Positions 15,382 to 18,165 of a stretch of 18,165 bases of DNA are shown here, one piece after another. A program made the position numbers and the translations under genes. This DNA is from an uncultured Blautia sp. (GTDB taxonomy: Bacteria; Bacillota; Clostridia; Lachnospirales; Lachnospiraceae): assembly GCA_900547615.1 (NCBI GenBank), contig URHH01000046.1, forward strand, positions 1-18,165, written 5' to 3'. Under the pieces are notes generated by a model that saw nothing but the letters and a program-made list of their open reading frames with translations, had not been told where the DNA came from and did not search any database. Positions within the stretch are counted from its first letter, which is position 1. Each line of letters starts with the position of its first letter.

Positions 15382-16866
15382 TTAATCTCTCTGGAATAAA
15401 TCTCTTGTATATAATTTTTCTTTTACGTCTTCCAGACAACTGTCGTAGCGGTTTGCGATGATGCTGTTGCTCATTTCCTTAAATTTCTTTAAGTCATTTA
15501 CAACCTTGCTTCCGAAGAAGGTAGTTCCGTCTTCCAGTGTTGGCTCATAAATAATGACAGAAGCGCCTTTCGCTTTGATTCGTTTCATAACGCCCTGGAT
15601 ACTGCTCTGACGGAAGTTGTCGGAATTTGATTTCATAGTAAGGCGGTATACGCCTACAACCACTTCTTTTTCTTTGGAGCTTTCCCACTGGTTGCTGTCT
15701 GCGTAATTGTAATAGCCTGCCATGTGAAGAACCCGGTCTGCAATGAAGTCTTTACGTGTGCGGTTACTCTCCACAATAGCGGAAATCATATTCTGAGGAA
15801 CGTCATTGTAGTTTGCAAGAAGCTGTTTTGTATCCTTAGGCAGACAGTAGCCGCCGTATCCGAAGGACGGGTTGTTGTAATGGGTTCCGATTCGCGGATC
15901 GAGACATACGCCGTTAATAATATCCTGTGTATTCAGTCCTTTGATCTCAGCATAAGTGTCAAGCTCATTAAAGTAAGAAACGCGAAGGGCAAGGTAAGTA
16001 TTTGCAAAAAGCTTTACTGCTTCAGCCTCTGTAAAGCCCATGAACAGGGTATCAATTTCCGGTTTTACGGCTCCTTCCTGAAGAAGAGCGGCAAAAGTGC
16101 GGGCTGCCTCTGTGAGGTTTTTATTTTCCGGGTCAGTAGACACAATAATACGGCTTGGATAAAGATTGTCGTATAAGGCTTTTGATTCCCGTAAAAATTC
16201 CGGGCTGAAAATAATATTTTCCGTGTCGTATTTCTTTCGTACAGATTCTGTAAAACCAACAGGAATCGTAGATTTAATTACCATAACTGCCTTCGGATTT
16301 ACTTTTAAAACAAGCTGGATCACTGCCTCTACAGCAGAAGTGTCAAAGTAGTTTCTCTGGCTGTCGTAATTGGTGGGAGCTGCAATGACAACAAAGTCTG
16401 CGTTTTTATAAGCGGCTTCCCCATCAAGAGTTGCTGTTAAATCCAGTTCTTTTTCGGCAAGATATTTCTCGATATATTCGTCCTGGATCGGAGATTTCCG
16501 GTTGTTGATCATGTCCACTTTTTCCGGAATAATATCAACGGCTGTCACATGATTGTGCTGTGCAAGGAGAGTAGCGATGGAAAGTCCCACATATCCTGTT
16601 CCTGCAACTGCGATATTAAGAGGGGAAGGGGAAGAAAGCTTATGGCTTTCTCCGTTATTTACAAATACTTCGTCCAGCTCAAAACCAAGAACTTCCTCCA
16701 GTTTTTCAAGCTGTGGGATGGAAGGAATAAAATCCTTCTGTTCCAGACGGGAGATCAGCGCTCTGTTAATTCCGGTTGCATCAGATAAATCCTGCTGTGT
16801 CATGGATTTGTCTTTTCTTTTTGTACTTACGGTTTCTGCAAGAGCAGAAATAGATAATTTTTTCAT
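15382..16866 (-). CDS. Nucleotide-sugar (UDP-glucose-type) dehydrogenase with N-terminal XRE helix-turn-helix
   Basis: A 494-residue fusion. Residues about 14-68 form a Cro/C1-type DNA-binding domain: TQQDLSDATGI with the recognition helix in NRALISRLEQKDFIPS and the closing helix KLEEVLGFELDEVF. After a short linker (69-83) comes a complete UDP-glucose/GDP-mannose dehydrogenase: NAD-binding GTGYVG (89-94), SPEFLRE (221-227), K285 and N289 in VKLFANTYLA, catalytic C341 in GGYCLPKD (338-345), and the C-terminal domain to the end. Such enzymes oxidise a nucleotide sugar twice, for example UDP-glucose to UDP-glucuronate. Exact substrate unknown. The ATG at 16866 is preceded by GAAAGGA; a further upstream in-frame ATG at 16965 lies beyond the promoter -10 and is rejected. 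No other polysaccharide genes lie next to it. It has its own promoter and terminator. Confidence 0.92.
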   Translation of the reverse strand: MKKLSISALAETVSTKRKDKSMTQQDLSDATGINRALISRLEQKDFIPSIPQLEKLEEVLGFELDEVFVNNGESHKLSSPSPLNIAVAGTGYVGLSIATLLAQHNHVTAVDIIPEKVDMINNRKSPIQDEYIEKYLAEKELDLTATLDGEAAYKNADFVVIAAPTNYDSQRNYFDTSAVEAVIQLVLKVNPKAVMVIKSTIPVGFTESVRKKYDTENIIFSPEFLRESKALYDNLYPSRIIVSTDPENKNLTEAARTFAALLQEGAVKPEIDTLFMGFTEAEAVKLFANTYLALRVSYFNELDTYAEIKGLNTQDIINGVCLDPRIGTHYNNPSFGYGGYCLPKDTKQLLANYNDVPQNMISAIVESNRTRKDFIADRVLHMAGYYNYADSNQWESSKEKEVVVGVYRLTMKSNSDNFRQSSIQGVMKRIKAKGASVIIYEPTLEDGTTFFGSKVVNDLKKFKEMSNSIIANRYDSCLEDVKEKLYTRDLFQRD

Positions 16867-16899
16867 ATGATATTTCCTTTCTAATGAATGTTTAATATA

Positions 16900-16916
16900 T
16901 GTTAATAATAATAACA
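16900..16916. promoter_or_regulatory. 17-bp near-palindrome in the leader of the HTH-dehydrogenase gene, candidate operator
   Basis: TGTTAATAATAATAACA pairs with its own reverse complement except for one position pair and the central base. It lies between the -10 element (16954-16959) and the ribosome site, roughly +31 to +47 of the transcript. A protein bound here would block elongation. The gene downstream encodes a helix-turn-helix, so autoregulation is a natural hypothesis. The region is AT-rich, so chance is possible. Confidence 0.4.
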
Positions 16917-16953
16917 AAATAAAGCCTTGTAGTTCTGCATTTAAGATAAATTC

Positions 16954-16982
16954 ACTATAGCACAAGGATAAAACAAAAGCAA
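16954..16982 (-). promoter_or_regulatory. Promoter of the HTH-dehydrogenase gene
   Basis: On the minus strand TTGCTT (16982-16977), a 17-base spacer, then TATAGT (16959-16954). The -10 has one mismatch and the -35 two. Transcription would start near 16947, giving a leader of about 80 bases that carries the near-palindrome at 16900-16916. Confidence 0.7.
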
Positions 16983-17125
16983 CAGAAAAATATGTTATTT
17001 AAAATAATATATCAAAAAAACAGCGCCCTCGAAAAGCAAGGACACTGCAGTAGTAAAATTCGACATTTTAACCTTTTGAAATTGTGGACCAGACAATTAA
17101 TTGAGATAAAACGCACAATAATTCC
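16983..17125. other. Intergenic stretch between divergent promoters, no gene seen
   Basis: Together with the two promoters this belongs to a 325-base gap (16867-17191) separating divergent genes. I see no coding frame with a ribosome site and no tRNA-like fold. The only symmetric element is a 10-bp palindrome CAATTAATTG at 17094-17103, about 22 bases upstream of the phosphofructokinase -35, which could be a regulator site or chance in AT-rich DNA. Confidence 0.5.
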
Positions 17126-17154
17126 TTGACTTAATTCTTCTATATTGGTAAAAT
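17126..17154 (+). promoter_or_regulatory. Promoter of the phosphofructokinase gene
   Basis: TTGACT (17126-17131), a 17-base spacer, and TAAAAT (17149-17154), preceded by TG one base earlier, so also an extended -10. Each hexamer has one mismatch to consensus. The leader is short, about 30 bases, and carries AGAGGAGG before the ATG at 17192. It is a strong promoter, as expected for a glycolytic gene. Confidence 0.85.
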
Positions 17155-17191
17155 TAACTATTATAAGCCGATATAGAGGAGGATGATTATC

Positions 17192-18165
17192 ATGGCTAAG
17201 AAAAGAAATATCATTGTAGGACAATCCGGAGGTCCTACTTCCGTTATTAATTCCAGTCTGGCAGGGGTGTACAAAAATGCCATTGAGCGAGGATTTGACA
17301 AAGTGTATGGAATGCTTCACGGGGTACAGGGACTTCTGGATGAGCAGTATATCGATCTTTCTACACAGATTCACTCAGAGCTTGATATTGAGCTTCTGAA
17401 ACGGACCCCATCTGCGTTTTTAGGTTCCTGCCGTTACAAGCTTCCGGAAATCCATGAGGACAGAGAAATTTATGAAAAACTTTTCGGCATTTTAAATAAG
17501 CTGGATATTGACGCATTTATCTATATCGGCGGAAATGATTCTATGGACACCATAAAAAAATTATCGGATTACGCAATTTTGACAGGTCAGAAGCAGAAGT
17601 TCCTCGGCGTTCCAAAAACAATCGATAATGATCTTGCCCTTACAGATCATACTCCGGGATTTGGAAGCGCTGCCAAATATATCGGTGCATCTACAAAGGA
17701 AGTAATTCGTGATGCAGAAGGTCTTACCTATAAAAAGAACATGATCACCATTATGGAGATTATGGGAAGAAATGCAGGGTGGCTCACAGGGGCGACAGCG
17801 CTTGCCAAAACAGAAGACTGCGAAGGTCCGGATCTGATTTACCTTCCGGAAGTCCCCTTTGATATTGACCGCTTCCTTGCGAAAGTAAAAGAACTTCTGA
17901 AGAAAAAATCCTCTGTTGTCATTGCTGTATCAGAAGGGATCAAGCTGGCAGACGGACGTTATGTATGCGAACTTGGAAGTGTGGGAGATTATGTGGATGC
18001 CTTCGGACACAAGCAGCTTCAGGGTACTGCCACATATCTTGCGAATTTCCTGGCAGCAGAATGTGGCTGCAAAACACGTGCCGTAGAGCTTTCTACTTTA
18101 CAGAGAAGCGCTTCCCATATGGCGTCCAGAGTAGATATTGACGAGGCATTTATGGTAGGCGGCGC
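17192..18165 (+). CDS. Phosphofructokinase, probably pyrophosphate-dependent (3' end outside window)
   Basis: Phosphorylates fructose 6-phosphate to fructose 1,6-bisphosphate in glycolysis. 324 residues are visible and the frame is open at the window end; family members have about 400. The N-terminal GQSGGPTSVIN (10-20) is the phosphate-donor loop. GGNDS (113-117) and PKTIDND (141-147) hold the donor-specificity positions: D116 and K142 replace the two glycines found in ATP-dependent enzymes (E. coli G104 and G124), the signature of pyrophosphate use. D145 is the catalytic base. MGRN (residues around 191-194) is the fructose 6-phosphate loop. Asn115 stands where many enzymes have Asp. The start is the ATG at 17192, nine bases past AGAGGAGG; an in-frame ATG at 17183 directly abuts that site and is too close. 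Donor assignment is inferred from residues only. Confidence 0.92.
   Translation, partial: MAKKRNIIVGQSGGPTSVINSSLAGVYKNAIERGFDKVYGMLHGVQGLLDEQYIDLSTQIHSELDIELLKRTPSAFLGSCRYKLPEIHEDREIYEKLFGILNKLDIDAFIYIGGNDSMDTIKKLSDYAILTGQKQKFLGVPKTIDNDLALTDHTPGFGSAAKYIGASTKEVIRDAEGLTYKKNMITIMEIMGRNAGWLTGATALAKTEDCEGPDLIYLPEVPFDIDRFLAKVKELLKKKSSVVIAVSEGIKLADGRYVCELGSVGDYVDAFGHKQLQGTATYLANFLAAECGCKTRAVELSTLQRSASHMASRVDIDEAFMVGG

Noticed and set aside
16867..16965. 33-residue N-terminal extension of the HTH-dehydrogenase
   Set aside because: The distal ATG at 16965 lies upstream of the inferred transcription start; the ATG at 16866 has a good ribosome site and starts a natural HTH protein.
17094..17103. Palindrome CAATTAATTG upstream of the phosphofructokinase promoter
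   Set aside because: Only 10 bp and entirely AT-rich apart from its end pair; not enough to call a regulator site, so it is mentioned only in the intergenic entry.
17012..17374. 120-residue open frame on the minus strand
   Set aside because: Most of it is antisense to the start of the phosphofructokinase gene and its promoter, it has no ribosome site, and the sequence has no family-like pattern.
1..18165. CRISPR array, tRNA, rRNA, insertion sequence or prophage
   Set aside because: No spaced direct repeats, tRNA-like folds, transposase motifs or phage proteins were found by reading both strands.

Overview
The window looks like a chromosomal segment of a low-to-moderate GC anaerobic Clostridia member, most likely a gut Lachnospiraceae (Blautia/Dorea-like). 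Grounds: strict-anaerobe enzymes (a CooS-type carbon monoxide dehydrogenase scaffold with a CooF-like ferredoxin), a phosphofructokinase with pyrophosphate-type signature residues, the Firmicutes-style plsX-acpP-rnc-smc-ftsY order, strong purine-rich ribosome binding sites and AT-rich sigma-A promoters. The family assignment is an inference from gene style; no rRNA or tRNA is present. I see no CRISPR array, insertion sequence, phage gene or attachment site.

Layout. 1-879 (+): C-terminal two thirds of a MATE efflux transporter, cut by the window edge. 827-1282 (-): a small membrane protein that looks 3'-truncated; its reading frame runs straight through a strong bidirectional terminator (885-922). 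1491-5058 (-): a three-gene operon transcribed leftward from a near-consensus promoter at 5114-5142, in the order cooS-like, cooF-like, FAD/NAD oxidoreductase, closed by a hairpin at 1423-1450. 5251-7538 (+): a Uup-type ABC-F ATPase translationally coupled to a Nudix hydrolase. 7602-15313 (+): phosphate acyltransferase, acyl carrier protein (TTG start), RNase III, SMC, FtsY and then a threonine ammonia-lyase with an ACT domain, ending at a bidirectional terminator (15333-15370). 15382-16866 (-): a nucleotide-sugar dehydrogenase with an N-terminal XRE-type helix-turn-helix. 17192-18165 (+): start of a phosphofructokinase, cut by the window end.

How the parts work together. The leftward operon forms a plausible electron path NAD(P)H <-> FAD protein <-> four-cluster ferredoxin <-> CooS-type enzyme. 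The CooS protein keeps what appear to be all metal-cluster ligands of a CODH, but the second-sphere residues required for CO chemistry in the Carboxydothermus enzyme (the histidine ladder and the catalytic lysine) are replaced, so its true reaction is in doubt. This is the best candidate for an undescribed system in the window. The rightward operon is housekeeping: phospholipid synthesis, RNA processing, chromosome organisation and membrane targeting, with an amino-acid enzyme appended.

The other standout is the helix-turn-helix fused to a sugar-nucleotide dehydrogenase. It has its own promoter and terminator and a 17-bp near-palindrome in its leader, which suggests an enzyme that may also bind DNA and regulate itself.
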